A DNA stretch of 64,000 nt from Bettongia penicillata ogilbyi (lineage: Eukaryota; Chordata; Mammalia; Diprotodontia; Potoroidae). Below the pieces are notes generated by a model. That model had not been told where the DNA came from, made no database searches, and saw only the letters and a program-made list of their open reading frames with translations. Shown one piece after another: positions 9,270 to 19,860 of the stretch. How positions within the stretch are numbered: the first letter of the stretch is position 1; every line of letters begins with the position of its first letter. The stretch spans positions 9,715,684 to 9,779,683 of the forward strand of contig JAJHZJ010000531.1 in NCBI GenBank assembly GCA_023548195.1, in the 5' to 3' direction. A program made the position numbers and the translations under genes.

Positions 9270-12068
9270 TTTTTCTTTTTTTTTTTATTTTCTCCCCATT
9301 TCTCCCCTCCTCCCACCCTAATACCCCAAGCATTCTAATTTCCCCTACCACCAATCTGCCCTCTCTTCTATCATCCCTCCCTTCTCTTGTCCCCATCTTC
9401 TCTTTTGTCCTGTAGGGCCAGATGACTTTCTATTCCCCATTAACTGTATTTCTTATTTCCTAGTAGCAACAACAATACTCAACAGCTGTTCCTAAAACTT
9501 TGAGTTCCAAATTCTCCCCATCCCTCCCTCCCCACCCATTCCCTTTGGGAAGGCAGGCAATTCAATATAGGCCCTATCTGTGTAGTTTTGCAAATGACTT
9601 TGATAATAGTTATGTTGTATAAGACTAATTGTATTTCCCCTCCATCCTATCCTGCCCCCCATTGTTTCTATTCTCTCTTCTGATCCTGTCCCTCCTCGAG
9701 GGTTGACTTCAAATTGCTCCCTTCTCCCATTGCCCTCCCTTCCATCATCCCCCCGACCCTGCTTATCTCCTTCTCCCCCACTTTCCTGTATTGTAAGATA
9801 GGTTTTCATACCAAAATGAGTGTACATTTTATTCCTTCCTTTAGTCAAATGTGATGAGGGTAAACTAATTGTTTTTTTTTTCTCAGCTCTCCTCTTTTTC
9901 CCTCCACTAAAAAGTCTCCTGCTTGCCTCCTGAATGAGAGATAATTTACCCCATTCCATTTCACCCTCTCTCCTCCCCCTACATTTCTCTCTCACCGTCT
10001 TCCTTAATTTCTTTTAAGATATGATGCCATCCTATTCAATTCACTCTGTGCTCTCTGTCTCTGTATGTGTGTGCATGCACGTGTGTACGTGTGTGTGTGT
10101 ATGTGTGTGTGTATGTGTGTGTGTGGTCCCACCAACTATCCAGATACTGAAAAGTTTTAAGATTTACAAATATTGTCTTTCCATGTAGGAATGTAAACAG
10201 TTCAACTTTGGTAAGTCCGTTATGACTTCTCTTTGCTGTTTACTTTTTCATGCTTCTTCTCATTCTTGTGTTTGAAAGTCACATTTTCTTTTCAGCTCTG
10301 GTTTTTTCATCAAGAATGCTTGAAGGTCCTCTGTTTCATTGAAAGACCACATTTTCCCCTGAAGTATTATACTCAGTTTTGCTGGGTAAGTGATTCTTGG
10401 TTTTAGTCCTGGTTCCTTTGACTTCTGGAATATCCTATTCCATGCCCTTCGATCCCTTAATGTAGAAGCTGCTAGATCTTGTGTTATCCTGATTGTATTT
10501 CCACAATACTGGAATTGTTTCTTTCTAGCTGCTTGCAAGATTTTCTCCTTGAGCTGGGAATTCTGGAATTTGGCCACAATGTTCCTAGGAGTTTCTCTTT
10601 TTGGATCTCTTTCAGGTGGTGATTGATGGATTCCCTGAATACTTATTTTGCCCTCTGGTTCTAGAATCTCAGGGCAGTTTTCCTTGATAATTTCATGAAA
10701 GATGAAATCTAGGCTCTTTTTTTGATCATGAGATTCAGGTAGTTCCATAATTTTTAAATTGTCTCTCCTGGATCTATTTTCCAGATCAGCTCTTTTTTCA
10801 ATGAGATATTTCACATTCTCTTCCATTTTTTCATTCTTTTGGTTTTGTTTTGTGATTTCTTGGTTTCTCAGAAAGTCATTAACCTCCATCTGTTCCATTC
10901 TCATCTTGAGAGAACTATTTTCTTCAGTGAACTTTTGAACCTCTTTTTCCATTTGGCTTATTTTGCTTTTGAAAGCATTCTTCTCCTCATTGGCTTTTTG
11001 AACCTCTTTTGCCAATTGAGTGAGCCTATTTTTCAAGGTGTTATTTTCCTCAGCATTTTTTTGGGTCTCCTTTACCAAGGTATTGACACGTTTTTCATGC
11101 TTTTCTTCCATCTCTCTCATTTCTCTTCCCAGTTTTTCCTCCACCTGTCTGACTTGATTTTCAAAATCCTTTTTGAGCTCTTCCATTGCCTGAGCCCACC
11201 TGACATCCACCTGGGATGTCTGGGATACAGAGGTCTCGATCTCCACGTCTTTCCCTGGGGGCAATCATTGTACTTCCTCATCAGAAATGAAGGGAGGAAG
11301 GAACATCTCTTCCCCAAGGAAGTAGCTCTCTATGGTCTTATTTTGCTTCCTTTTTCTGGGCAAGTGAGTTACTTGACTTCTGAGATTCCTGTCCACCCCT
11401 GCCTAGATCTGCCTAGCTAGTGCTTGGGGTCTGAGATTCAAATGCTTCTTCCCAGCCTCAGGGCTTTCTGCAGTGGGAGTGGCTGCTATTCAATGTGAGC
11501 TTAAGTTCTGGTGCTTGGGTGGGGGTAGGGCCACCCCCCAGGCTCAGTTCCCTCAGGGGCTTTATGCAGAGACCTTCAGTAATGGAGCGGGTGGGGGCAG
11601 GGCCATCTCCCAGGCTCAGTTCCCTCAGCAGGCTTATGCAGAGACTTTTGGTAATGGCCCTGAGGTCCTGCCTGCTGCTCTGGGAGTCCCGGGCTGCCAT
11701 TGCTGCCTCTGCCACTGCCCAAGGGGGCCCAAGCTATGGAGACACCCCACTCCCCTCTCGGCCAGCCCAGAGGTCTCTCTCACTGACCTATAGTATCTGT
11801 GGGTGGAGGGAACTTCGCGGCTGCTGGAGGTTCCGTTCCTGAAGCCCTGCTGGGATCTGCTCCCCTGGGGCCATTACCAGGGCAGCGCAGGCCTGGGCTG
11901 TGCGTCCAGAGCACGACAGACCCCTGGGGATGGCTTTCCAGGGCTCTCTGGAACGGAAATCTCCTCCACTGCATTGGTGTGCGATTGCTCTGCTCCAGAA
12001 TTTGTGGGGAGTTCTTTTTACAGGAAATTTCTGGTCTGTGGATTCGGAGCTAGCATACATGAGTCCAT
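9270..12068 (-). mobile_element. HAL1 (half-L1) copy A, minus strand
   Basis: Read on the minus strand: 5' UTR from about 12,068, ORF1 at 11,363-10,260, a purine-rich 3' UTR with a TG/CA microsatellite at 10,070-10,123, and an A-rich end at about 9,277. There is no ORF2; the ORF1 stop is followed by about 1 kb of 3' UTR and then the tail. The first 30 or so bases of the 5' end seen in copies B, C and E are missing. No clear TSD was found. HAL1 is a known class of L1-derived elements that keep only ORF1 and depend on L1 for mobilisation. Confidence 0.85.
10260..11363 (-). pseudogene. HAL1 ORF1-type RNA-binding protein, disabled (copy A)
   Basis: The reading frame is 367 codons plus stop, the same length as in copy B. 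The initiator is changed from ATG to TTG at 11,361-11,363, and an in-frame TGA lies at codon 33, just before 11,264. From there 334 codons are open. The N-terminal half is a long coiled coil with heptad-like KEVQKANEEKNAF and EEKLGREMREMEEKHEKR segments. The second half has the RRM-like region starting RRDNLKIMELPESHDQ and the C-terminal domain with RITYPAKLSIILQGKMW. In L1, ORF1 protein forms trimers and coats RNA. The very complete frame shows a rather young copy. Confidence 0.85.
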
Positions 12069-12069
12069 A

Positions 12070-13003
12070 ATTTTAACAGTGTATGAGTCTCCTCAGTTGA
12101 GAAAATTCCCTTCTATTTAACACGACAAGTAACTCTTGAAACTATGATAGAATCAGGGTTCCACACCATTATGGATTAGATTAATTTTTCCTTGAATGGC
12201 AGCAAAACTGTCTCAGAAAGCTGACCAATCCAAGTGCCAAGGCCCAAGCTACATTTCTCTTGAAGCAGATTTCTAGTAGTCCTAGGTCATGGTGAAGCAG
12301 TTTCCTGGCCATCTAAGGGAGTAAAAGTATCCACATATGTAGGATCAAGGCCTTTCAAGTTTGGTAGGTGTGCCAAGATTTGGGGAAAGAGTTATTATTA
12401 CACCCTGTCCTTCTGACCAGAGGCCTTTCCAACATAACTTGTGTGATCAATATGATGTATGCCAGGTGCTGGAGGAAAGCAAGCAGGGGAATTGATTGTG
12501 AAATTGTTTCCTTTTGTCATTTTTCTTCTATCTGTAAAGAAGTTTCACATAATTATTTCCACCTTTGCTCCTATTAGAATTTGTTTTCTTCTTACAATGT
12601 GGCAAAAAAAGTGTTGATAACAGAGACAAAAACAGATTCAAATAAACACAAGATTTACTAAAGCATTCCAAGTAATATTCATTCAATCAATATTAAATCT
12701 TAAGCAGAAAAAAATTACCAGCCGCATTGGATTAAAGAAGAGAGGTACTTTAGGAATACCAATTTGGCAAGCATGTATAGAATACTTGTCACCCAATGAG
12801 AAGACTGGTGGAAGTTAAGAGTGCTGACCTTGGATGGTGAATGTCTGAGTGGAGAGAAGGAGACAGTTGTGAGGGAGGCATTGGAGAAGTAGTATCAATA
12901 AGACTTATCAAATGAATGTACAACATGCACCCCAAAGCCCATTGGAATAGGACTCTCTCTCTTCATCGGTGGTAATTCATTCCTGATACCTGCATGGGAT
13001 GGA
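12070..13003. other. Unassigned single-copy-looking sequence
   Basis: No repeat family, coding frame or RNA gene recognised. Base composition is ordinary. A small frame at 12,368-12,577 shows no recognisable domain and is treated as chance. Confidence 0.4.
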
Positions 13004-13180
13004 TTGAAAATGTGGGGAACCTGTGACTTCCTAGTTCCTTGGGTGTGATATTTTGACTGAGTTCAAGTTTGACAGAACAAAACCTTTTATTAAGGGGATT
13101 TATTCTGTTAAATTTGGATTAAGTCAAAGGACCTAGAGGCCTATATGTAATCTTGAGGTCACAGGTTCCTCACCCCTGGG
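13004..13180. mobile_element. hAT-type MITE with terminal inverted repeats
   Basis: A 177-bp imperfect palindrome. The left end has GTGGGGAACCTGTGAC and the right end GTCACAGGTTCCTCACCCCTG, which are reverse complements apart from small changes. The inner arms also pair: GACTGAGTTCAAGTTTGACA against the TTAAATTTGGATTAAGTC side. The CAGGGGTG(A)GGAACCTG-type terminus is characteristic of non-autonomous hAT (Charlie-like) elements in mammals. The left terminal CAGGGG has decayed. No transposase is encoded. Confidence 0.7.
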
Positions 13181-13489
13181 AGTTTGTGGGAAATAGAGAG
13201 AGGAGAGATTAATTCATTCTCTTAAATCTCTTAAGAATTTCTGGATTTCAGCTTTGAGAGAGATGAATGGTGTCAAGCCTACTTCAGCAAGCCCTTCCCT
13301 TGCTGAAGGGAAGAAAGAGTTCTAAGAAGCCAAAATGAAAAGAACTGGCATTTCCCATCATATTTTGATTCTCATCTTGTACACAAGAGACTTCAGAATT
13401 TTTCCTTTTAGGTAATATCTGGGACTCTCTCATCTGGTTTACCTGACTTACTTCATTCCCAATGGAAAAGTTTCTTCAGACTGTATTGC

Positions 13490-13640
13490 CTGGTATACAC
13501 ACACACACACACACACACACACGTATGTATATATGTATGTGTGCATTTGTGTACACATGTATGCATGTATATGTATATTTATTTATATATACATATATGT
13601 ATATATGTGTGTATACATATATATGTGTGTATTTTAAATT
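13490..13640. repeat. (CA)n / TATG-type microsatellite
   Basis: An AC dinucleotide run at about 13,496-13,522, passing into a degenerate TATG/TATA/TGTG mixture to about 13,632. The small cysteine- and tyrosine-rich frames over it are by-products of the repeat. Confidence 0.9.
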
Positions 13641-14054
13641 TCTCTTTTTCTATTGGCTTGGATAAACAGTTTTCTTTTCTCCTTGCTGTGGGTAATGCAA
13701 CTGAAAGGAAGGAAGCCAAGACTTGGATATAAAGTTTGAAATGCTCACTTCACCCTAATAAACAGAAATCAGAAGTTTAGCTCAAATCTGAAAACTGCAT
13801 CTCCTAGACTGATACTATTTAAGGAAGTTAATAGACATTGCCCTAGTTCAATAGACTCTCCCTCTGAGGAGAAGAGAATGGTCATCCTCTACCTTCTACA
13901 ACCACCTTCCCTTCCTGACAGGAATTAAAATATCCTTTGAAAAAGGATCAGGAAAGAGATGTAAGAAATGTATCTATTCTGGAATCTCTGCAAACCAAAA
14001 ATAGTGAGACCAAAAGTCTTACTATAACCGAATATAGAGATTGATGGAAAGATC

Positions 14055-14215
14055 AAAATAGAGATGGAAGGGACTTTAAAGGTTATCTGATCAAACCACT
14101 TCCTTTTACAGATAATATAACTGACACCTAGTGACTTAGTTACATAGGTAATGTAAGACAGCATTAAAATTCTGACCTTGTAATTTAAGGTTCAGTTTTT
14201 TCCCTATTGCAATAT
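14055..14215 (-). repeat. MIR/CORE-SINE fragment
   Basis: Contains ATGGAAGGGACTTTAAAGG, a CTTTTACAGATAATATAACT block and then GTGACTTAGTTACATAGGTA, the antisense order of the MIR core (TTTTACAGATGAGGAAACTGAG...GTGACTTGCCCAGGGTCACA). It is diverged and lacks clear ends. Confidence 0.6.
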
Positions 14216-14264
14216 GGTATCTGCTTTGAATCCAAAATACTGAAAGGATTTTGGGGCTTGGGAC

Positions 14265-14600
14265 AGAAATGGGGAAGATTAGGGAAAGAAAAGGTATAGT
14301 TGAGAAAGTCAACGATTTCTGTTTTGGACATGTCTAATTTCAGATGCTTACCAGACACACGAGTGATGTCCAAAAGGCAATTTATTATTTTGTATTAGAG
14401 CTTTACTGAATTTGCATATAAAAAAGAATTTTGTTAAACCTTAAAGCACCATATGTGAATGCTTATTATTGTTACTGTCATTCAATATTATTATAGATAG
14501 GAGGCCTATCTATATTATTATAGATAGATAGTAGGTTTGGAAGTCATCAACATATAGACCTCTTAAGAGACTGGCAGGAGAGGAGATAAAAGGGTCCAGG
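14265..14600. repeat. Mammalian interspersed repeat, L2-like, diverged
   Basis: Contains blocks of a widespread mammalian repeat whose exact family I cannot settle: TTTCTGTTTTGGACATGTC near 14,313, AGATGCTTACCAGACACACG near 14,342, and GAAGTCATCAACATATAGAC near 14,540. The order of these blocks agrees with that repeat. Confidence 0.5.
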
Positions 14601-14770
14601 ATAAAGTATCTAGTACAATTTCTTTATTTTGCAGATGTGGACATTGAGGTCAAAAAGAGATTAAAAGAATTACCCAAGATCACAGATGTAGAAATGGAAG
14701 AGCAGGCTTTGAACTCAACTTCTCTGGTCTCAAATCTATTGTTTATTTTACCTCATTCTATTTACTCCAG
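14600..14770 (-). repeat. MIR fragment
   Basis: Antisense MIR core: TTATTTTGCAGATGTGGACA, then GAATTACCCAAGATCACAGA and GCAGGCTTTGAACTCAACTT. These correspond to the conserved core (cell-wide CORE-SINE domain) and the tRNA-proximal part. Diverged, with no TSD seen. Confidence 0.7.
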
Positions 14771-15239
14771 TGAAAGAGATTACTTAATAAGATTGCTTAA
14801 TAAATATTTGCAATCAACTATTTGATGATTAGCTGAATTCTAGTCATATATAACATTTACTGGGTCCTCTTATAAGCCCTTAATTCCCATGATTTCTCCA
14901 TGTTTTACCTAGCTAGGACTTGTTTCCCTTTATAGACTTTAGACATTTTACCTTCCTGAGTCCTTCTCCACATCATATAATATCATAGTTGGAAGGGACA
15001 GATATTTAATGGTGAGTCATTTAATAACTAGTTGTACAAGGAGTAGGAGGAGAAAGTATGCTTGACACACTTTTAAGTGTAGTCTGTATCACTGAGATTT
15101 CTCAATCACTTATTTGAGCCTAGAGAAACAATTGGATTATTAATCAAGTCCTGATTTTTAACATTTAATGATTTAGAAGGTGTAAATACTCATATTAAAA
15201 TTTTACTATCTTCTTCTTATGTGCCAGCTTGAGCTGGTT

Positions 15240-15880
15240 CTAGCACACCCTTGTCTCTACTTGAACATAATCCTCTCTATAATCAATTTGTCAACATTTA
15301 AAAACATTTACCATGTTCCAGGCACTATGATAAGCACTGGGGTTGCAAAGAAAGATAGAAAATATTCTTTCTGTCCTCAAGAACTTCATATGTTGATGAC
15401 AGAGAGATGCTATAAAAAACTTGTGTTTATTAAATATGTAAATGTAAATGTTGGTTAAATCAGGGAGAAAACACTAGCAATAGGAGGGACTTGGGGGGGG
15501 GAGCGGAGTCCCTCTAAAGAAGCATGAATTTGAGCTGAATCTTAAATAAAGTTAGGAGAGATAGGAGACAGAGAAGAGGATGGAGGGTCTTCCATGCATG
15601 AGCGACAGCCAGTGAAAAAGAAGAGCCAGGGAATGGAGTATCAAATGCAAGAAAGAAAATCAATTACTACATGATAGAGCACTGAAAAAGTGTTGAAGGT
15701 TTCTAAATGATTTTAAAAGCCAAAAAATACTTTTGAATTTGATCCTAGAGGTAAGAGGGAACCACTCTACTGACGGGGAAAAGTGGTGACCAATCAATCA
15801 ATTAGCATTTATAAAGTACCTACTCTGCACTCAGAACTAAGGATTCAAAAAGAGGCAAAAAGACTGTCCCTACCTTACCC
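15240..15880. repeat. Two adjacent L2-like repeat copies
   Basis: The first copy, about 15,296-15,775, runs from CCAGGCACTATGATAAGCAC through GAATTTGATCCTAGAGGTAA, the usual order of a common mammalian repeat with 'signal-like' blocks such as GACAGCCAGTGAAAAAGAA. A second copy restarts at about 15,795 with AGCATTTATAAAGTACCTAC and ends by 15,880. Family naming is uncertain. The small frame at 15,219-15,458 lies in it by chance. Confidence 0.55.
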
Positions 15881-15983
15881 CAACCTATTTGACTTTTGGA
15901 TACTTCATATTGTTAAGAAGTTTATTCCTAAAGTTCTACGCCAATAGATAACTCAGTAAGACCATAGACTGTTAAATGACTGG

Positions 15984-16120
15984 TCTGAGGTAGGGGAACC
16001 TGTGACCTAGAGGCAACACATGGTCCTCTAGGTCCTCAAATGCAGCCTTTTGACTGAATCCATAATGAAGGATCTAAAGGACCATGTGTGGCCTTGGAGC
16101 AGCAAGTTCCCTACCCCTGG
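15984..16120. mobile_element. hAT-type MITE, internally shortened
   Basis: Terminal inverted repeats GAGGTAGGGGAACCTGTGAC (left) and CAAGTTCCCTACCCCTGG (right). Inner arms GGTCCTCTAGGTCC and GGACCATGTGTGGCC also pair. It belongs to the same family as the copies at 13.0 and 35.0 kb but has a shorter centre, about 137 bp in all. No transposase. Confidence 0.75.
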
Positions 16121-16129
16121 TCACTAGTG

Positions 16130-16790
16130 CATAATAGTCTCCATCCTATCTTCCCCAAAGGAAAAGAAACAATTAGACTTCCATAACATATGTGATCAAA
16201 TTACAGTAAATGTCAGAAATATGCTGACTTGATATGATGAGCTCACCATTCAGTGGCACTTTATTCAGTCTCTTCTACCTCCGGTAGAGAGAGGGCTCCT
16301 TTTGCTATAGTGGTATTCGCACATGGAAAAAAATAAGATTTTAGGGAAAAGTAAACTCAGTATGTCGTTACATATATATATATATATTTTTTATTTTCCA
16401 TTCTCTGACTAGATTAATGCTTTTTGTTGTTTGCTTCAAAAGTTAAATGGTCACTTTCATTTTGTTCTAAACTTGAACTTGATACTCCACAGTGGCCTGA
16501 GGCTCCTCTAGCCAATAACATTTGCCAAGATACTTCAGGATTGCATCCGAATAATTTCCTTTAATTCAAGGAAGGGTGATGGGGAGAAAAGTGGTCTCTG
16601 ATACAGGAACCCTGAACCCTGTGACCTTCATGATCTGGCAGTATTTTTGGTGATGCCAGCTACTTACTCTGAGGGTCTTTTATCAACTCCTCTTGAAGAA
16701 TTGATTCAACAACCAGAAACAACTGGGAATTGATCTACATCTACAGGAAACATTTCCTGAAGGTGATATATCCTGTCAACTGTCATACGT
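16130..16790. other. Unassigned sequence
   Basis: No family or gene recognised, apart from a short (TA)n run at 16,373-16,388. No open frame of note. Confidence 0.4.
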
Positions 16791-16794
16791 TGAA

Positions 16795-17208
16795 TAACTT
16801 TTGTATTTGGGGAAAATGTTGTTTGACCTTCAAATGCCATCGAAGAAGAAAAATTGCATCATAGTTTTAGGATCAAGGTACAGTGTGACTGTGACTAATC
16901 AGTCTGATATAAGCTCAGTAGGCAGGTTGGGCGCAAAGAATCCATGGGGACATTTGGGGTGGAGATGCATCTTGATGTGTGCATCTCTTAATTCCTTTGC
17001 AATACTTGGATTCTGCTTTGCTCATAGAGCACAATATCTTTCTTCTATGTGGGAACATCATGGTGAGTGATTCTGTGCTAGCATTTCCTATGCCTTATCT
17101 TCAATACTAATATTCTTCAGAAAGACCTTGAGAGGGTCCTTGGTTTGTTTTCTTTTACCTCCATGTGAGCACTTGATTTATGTAAGTCTTTCTTAAAATA
17201 ATCGTTTA
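16795..17208 (-). mobile_element. RTE LINE, 3' end (outer layer of nest, left part)
   Basis: Reverse-complemented, this matches the 3' end of the RTE at 904-1,960: the CATAGAGCACAATATC segment (sense TATTGTGCTCTATG) at about 17,023-17,038 matches the TGCTGTGCTCTATGAGAAAG block there, and the tail with GAAGGTCAAACAACA lies at about 16,815-16,835. It is interrupted at 17,208 by the HAL1 copy C, and the same RTE continues at 22,981. The 15 bases next to each break (17,194-17,208 and 22,981-22,995) are a degenerate TSD. Confidence 0.75.
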
Positions 17209-17912
17209 CTTTTTTTTTTTAATAGTTTTATATATTTAGTTTTAGATTTCGACATTTATTTCCACAAAATTTTCAGTTCCAATTTTTCTCCCCTTCTCTC
17301 CCCTCTCCTACCTCATAAAACCTTGAATTCTGATTACCCCTTCACTCAACGTGTTCTCTCTTCTAACACACTCCACACTTCCCTTATCCCTATCTTCTCT
17401 CTTTTACTGAAGGGCAAGATAGATTTCTATACCCCATTACCTGTATTTCTCATTTCCCAGTTATATGCAATAAAAATTCTCAACATTCCTTTCCAATACT
17501 TTGAATTCCAACTTCTCTCCCTTCCTCCCTTCCCACCCATTCCCACTGAGAAGGTAAACAATTCAATTATATATGTGTCGTTTTGCACAAGGTTCCCACA
17601 ATAACCATGGTGTGTAAGACTAACTATATTGCCCTCTATCCTACCCTGTATTCCATTTATTCTATTCTCTCATTTGACTTTGTCCCTTTCCCAAAGTGTT
17701 TACTTATAATTACTCCCTTCTCCCATTTACCCACCCTTCTATCAACCCCTCACCCCACTTGTCCCTTTCTCCCCTACTTTCTGTAGTGTAAGCTAGATTT
17801 TCATACGAAATTGAGTATGTTATTCCCTCCTTAAGCTATATGTGACGAGAGTAAGCTCCACTTTCCCATCACTCCTCGTCCCTTTTCTCTTCCATTGAAA
17901 AAGTTTGTTCTT
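17209..17912 (-). mobile_element. HAL1 copy C, 3' UTR part (left of nested insert)
   Basis: A-rich tail of the minus-strand element as a T-run at 17,210-17,222, followed by the 3' UTR to 17,912, which aligns with the 3' UTRs of HAL1 copies A and E. It is split at 17,912 by the full-length HAL1 copy B and resumes at 20,895. Frames over this stretch are shadows. Confidence 0.85.
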
Positions 17913-18740
17913 GGCGGAGCCAAGATGGCGCAGTAGCAGGACGCACGTTTACGAGCTCCGAAACCAAAGCCCATAGAATTAATGTAAAAAGAGTCCCCCA
18001 TAACTTCTGGGTGAATACAAGGTGTGCAGAAGCAGAGTGGAAGAGATTTCCGTTCCAGGGAGCCCTGAAGACCCGTCCCCAGGGTCCGGCGCGCCCCGGA
18101 AAGTAAACCCGACCCCTAGCGCTGCCCTGGCGGCGGCCCCAGAGAAGCTGATCCGAGCAGGCTTCAGAGACCGAAGCTCCGGCAGCCGGGAAAGTCCCTC
18201 CGCCCACAGAAGCTACAGGTCAGTGAGAGAGGCTGGGCTGAAGGAGAGGGGAAGCGGGGCGTCTCCGAGACTCGGGCCCCCCGGGAGGAGGCGGCGGCGG
18301 CAGGGACGGGGGCAGGAAGCAGCGGAGGCAGAGGTGTGGGCGGAGGCTGAGGCGGCAGCGGCCCAAGACTCAGGAATCCCCCAGCAGCAGGCAGGATCTT
18401 CATTACGGAAGATTCCCGCATAAAACCGGATGGAGCTGAGCCTGGGAGACGGCCCTGCCCCCACCCCGCTCTGTTACTGAAGGCTTCTGCTTAAAGCCCC
18501 CAAGGGAGCGGGATTTGGGAGGTGGGCCCCCCACCCCGCCCCCACCCGTTCCATTCCTGAAAGTCTCTGCATAAAGCCCCCGAGGGATCAGAGTCTCGGA
18601 GGCAGCCCTGGCCCCACCCCAGCACCTGAACTAAAGCTCACTGATTGACAGCCTGCAGGAGGAAAGCCCATTTAAATCTCAGAGGCCAAGCACTAGCTGG
18701 GCGGATCCAGGCGGGGGGGGAAAGGAATCTCAGAAGTCAA
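17913..18740 (+). promoter_or_regulatory. HAL1 5' UTR/internal promoter region, CpG-rich
   Basis: The 5' UTR of copy B is the only clearly GC- and CpG-rich stretch in the window, densest at about 18,030-18,360. A YY1-type motif, CAAGATGGC, lies at 17,921-17,929, close to the 5' end, in the same place as the YY1 site of eutherian L1 promoters. This fits an internal promoter that starts transcription at the element's first base. It is inferred from position and sequence; no activity is shown. Confidence 0.6.
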
Positions 18741-18756
18741 GTAACTGGCTGGGAAA

Positions 18757-19860
18757 ATGCCTAGAAAAGGGAAGAAAAATAAGACTTTAGAGAGTTTTTT
18801 CCAACAAATGCAAATGATCCCGACCGTCGGATCTGATGAAGATGAGGACGTATTCTTGCCATCAGGGAAAGACGTGGAGGGCCGGGCCTCAGTACTCCAG
18901 ACACCCCAGGGGGGTGGTGGGTGGGCTCAGGCCCTGAAAGAGCTCAAAAAGGATTTTGAAAAGCAAGTTAGACAGGTGGAGGAAAAACTGGGAAGAGAAA
19001 TGTCAGAGATGCAACAAAAGTATGAAAAGCGGGTCAATACCTTGGTAAAGGAGACCTAAAAAAATGCTGAGGAAATTAACACCTTGAAAAATAGGCTCAC
19101 CCAATTGGCAAAGGAGGTTCAAAAAGCCAATGAGGAGAAGAATGCTTTCAAAAGCAGAATTAGCCAAATGGAAAAAGAGGCTCAAAAGCTCACTGAATTT
19201 AATAGTTCTCTCAAAATTAGAATGGAACAGATGGAGTCTAATGACTTTATGAGAAATCAAGGAATCACCAAACAAAACCAAAAGAACAAAAAAATGGAAG
19301 AGAACGTGAAATATCTCATGGGAAAAACAACTGACCTGGAAAATAGATCCAGGAGAGACAATTTAAAAATTATGGGACTACCTGAAACTCATGATCAAAA
19401 AAAGAGCCTAGACATCATCTTCCATGAAATTATCAAGGAAAACTGCCCTGACATTCTAGAACCAGAGGGCAAAATAAGTATTGAAAGAATCCATGGATCA
19501 CCACCTGAAAGAGATCCAAAAAGAGAAACTCCTAGGAACATTGTGGCCAAATTCCAGAACTCCCAGCTCAAGGAAAAAATCTTGCAAGCAGCTAGAAAGA
19601 AACAATTCCAGTACTGTGGAAATACAATCAGGATAACCCAAGATCTAGCAGCTTCTACATTAAGGGATCGAAGGGCGTGGAATAGGATATTCCAGAAGGC
19701 AAAGGAACTAGGACTCAAACCAAGAATCACCTACCCAGCTAAACTGAGTATAATACTTCAAGGGAAAATATGGTCTTTCAATGAAACAGAGGACTTTCAA
19801 TCATTCTTGATGAAAAAACCAGAGCTGAAAAGAAAATTTGACTTTCAAACACAAGAATGA
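18757..19860 (+). pseudogene. HAL1 ORF1-type RNA-binding protein, single nonsense codon (copy B)
   Basis: 367 codons starting MPRKGKKNKTLESFF at 18,757. The frame is open throughout except for codon 101 (TAA at 19,057-19,059), which copy A reads as CAA (Gln). Residues from about 55 to 190 form a long coiled coil with TQL.KEVQKA.EEKNAFKSRI-type heptads. The RRM-like region begins RRDNLKIMGLPETHDQ at about residue 206, and the C-terminal domain has RITYPAKLSIILQGKIW near residue 326. The start is chosen because it matches the conserved first residues and the length of copy A. A product would bind element RNA in a ribonucleoprotein. Confidence 0.9.

Noticed and set aside
10390..11420. Plus-strand open frames of 78 and 193 codons opposite HAL1 ORF1
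   Set aside because: They mirror the coding strand of copy A ORF1 and have leucine/phenylalanine-rich text typical of antisense shadows. The same holds at 19,003-19,730 and 54,681-55,016.
11473..12120. GC-rich open frames over the HAL1 A 5' UTR
   Set aside because: They fall in the 5' UTR in several frames at once on both strands, as expected from few AT-rich stop codons; not conserved in the same frame in copies B, C and E.
18022..18464. Arginine/alanine/proline-rich frames in the HAL1 B 5' UTR
   Set aside because: GC-rich UTR, open on both strands; no start context or domain, and other copies are closed.
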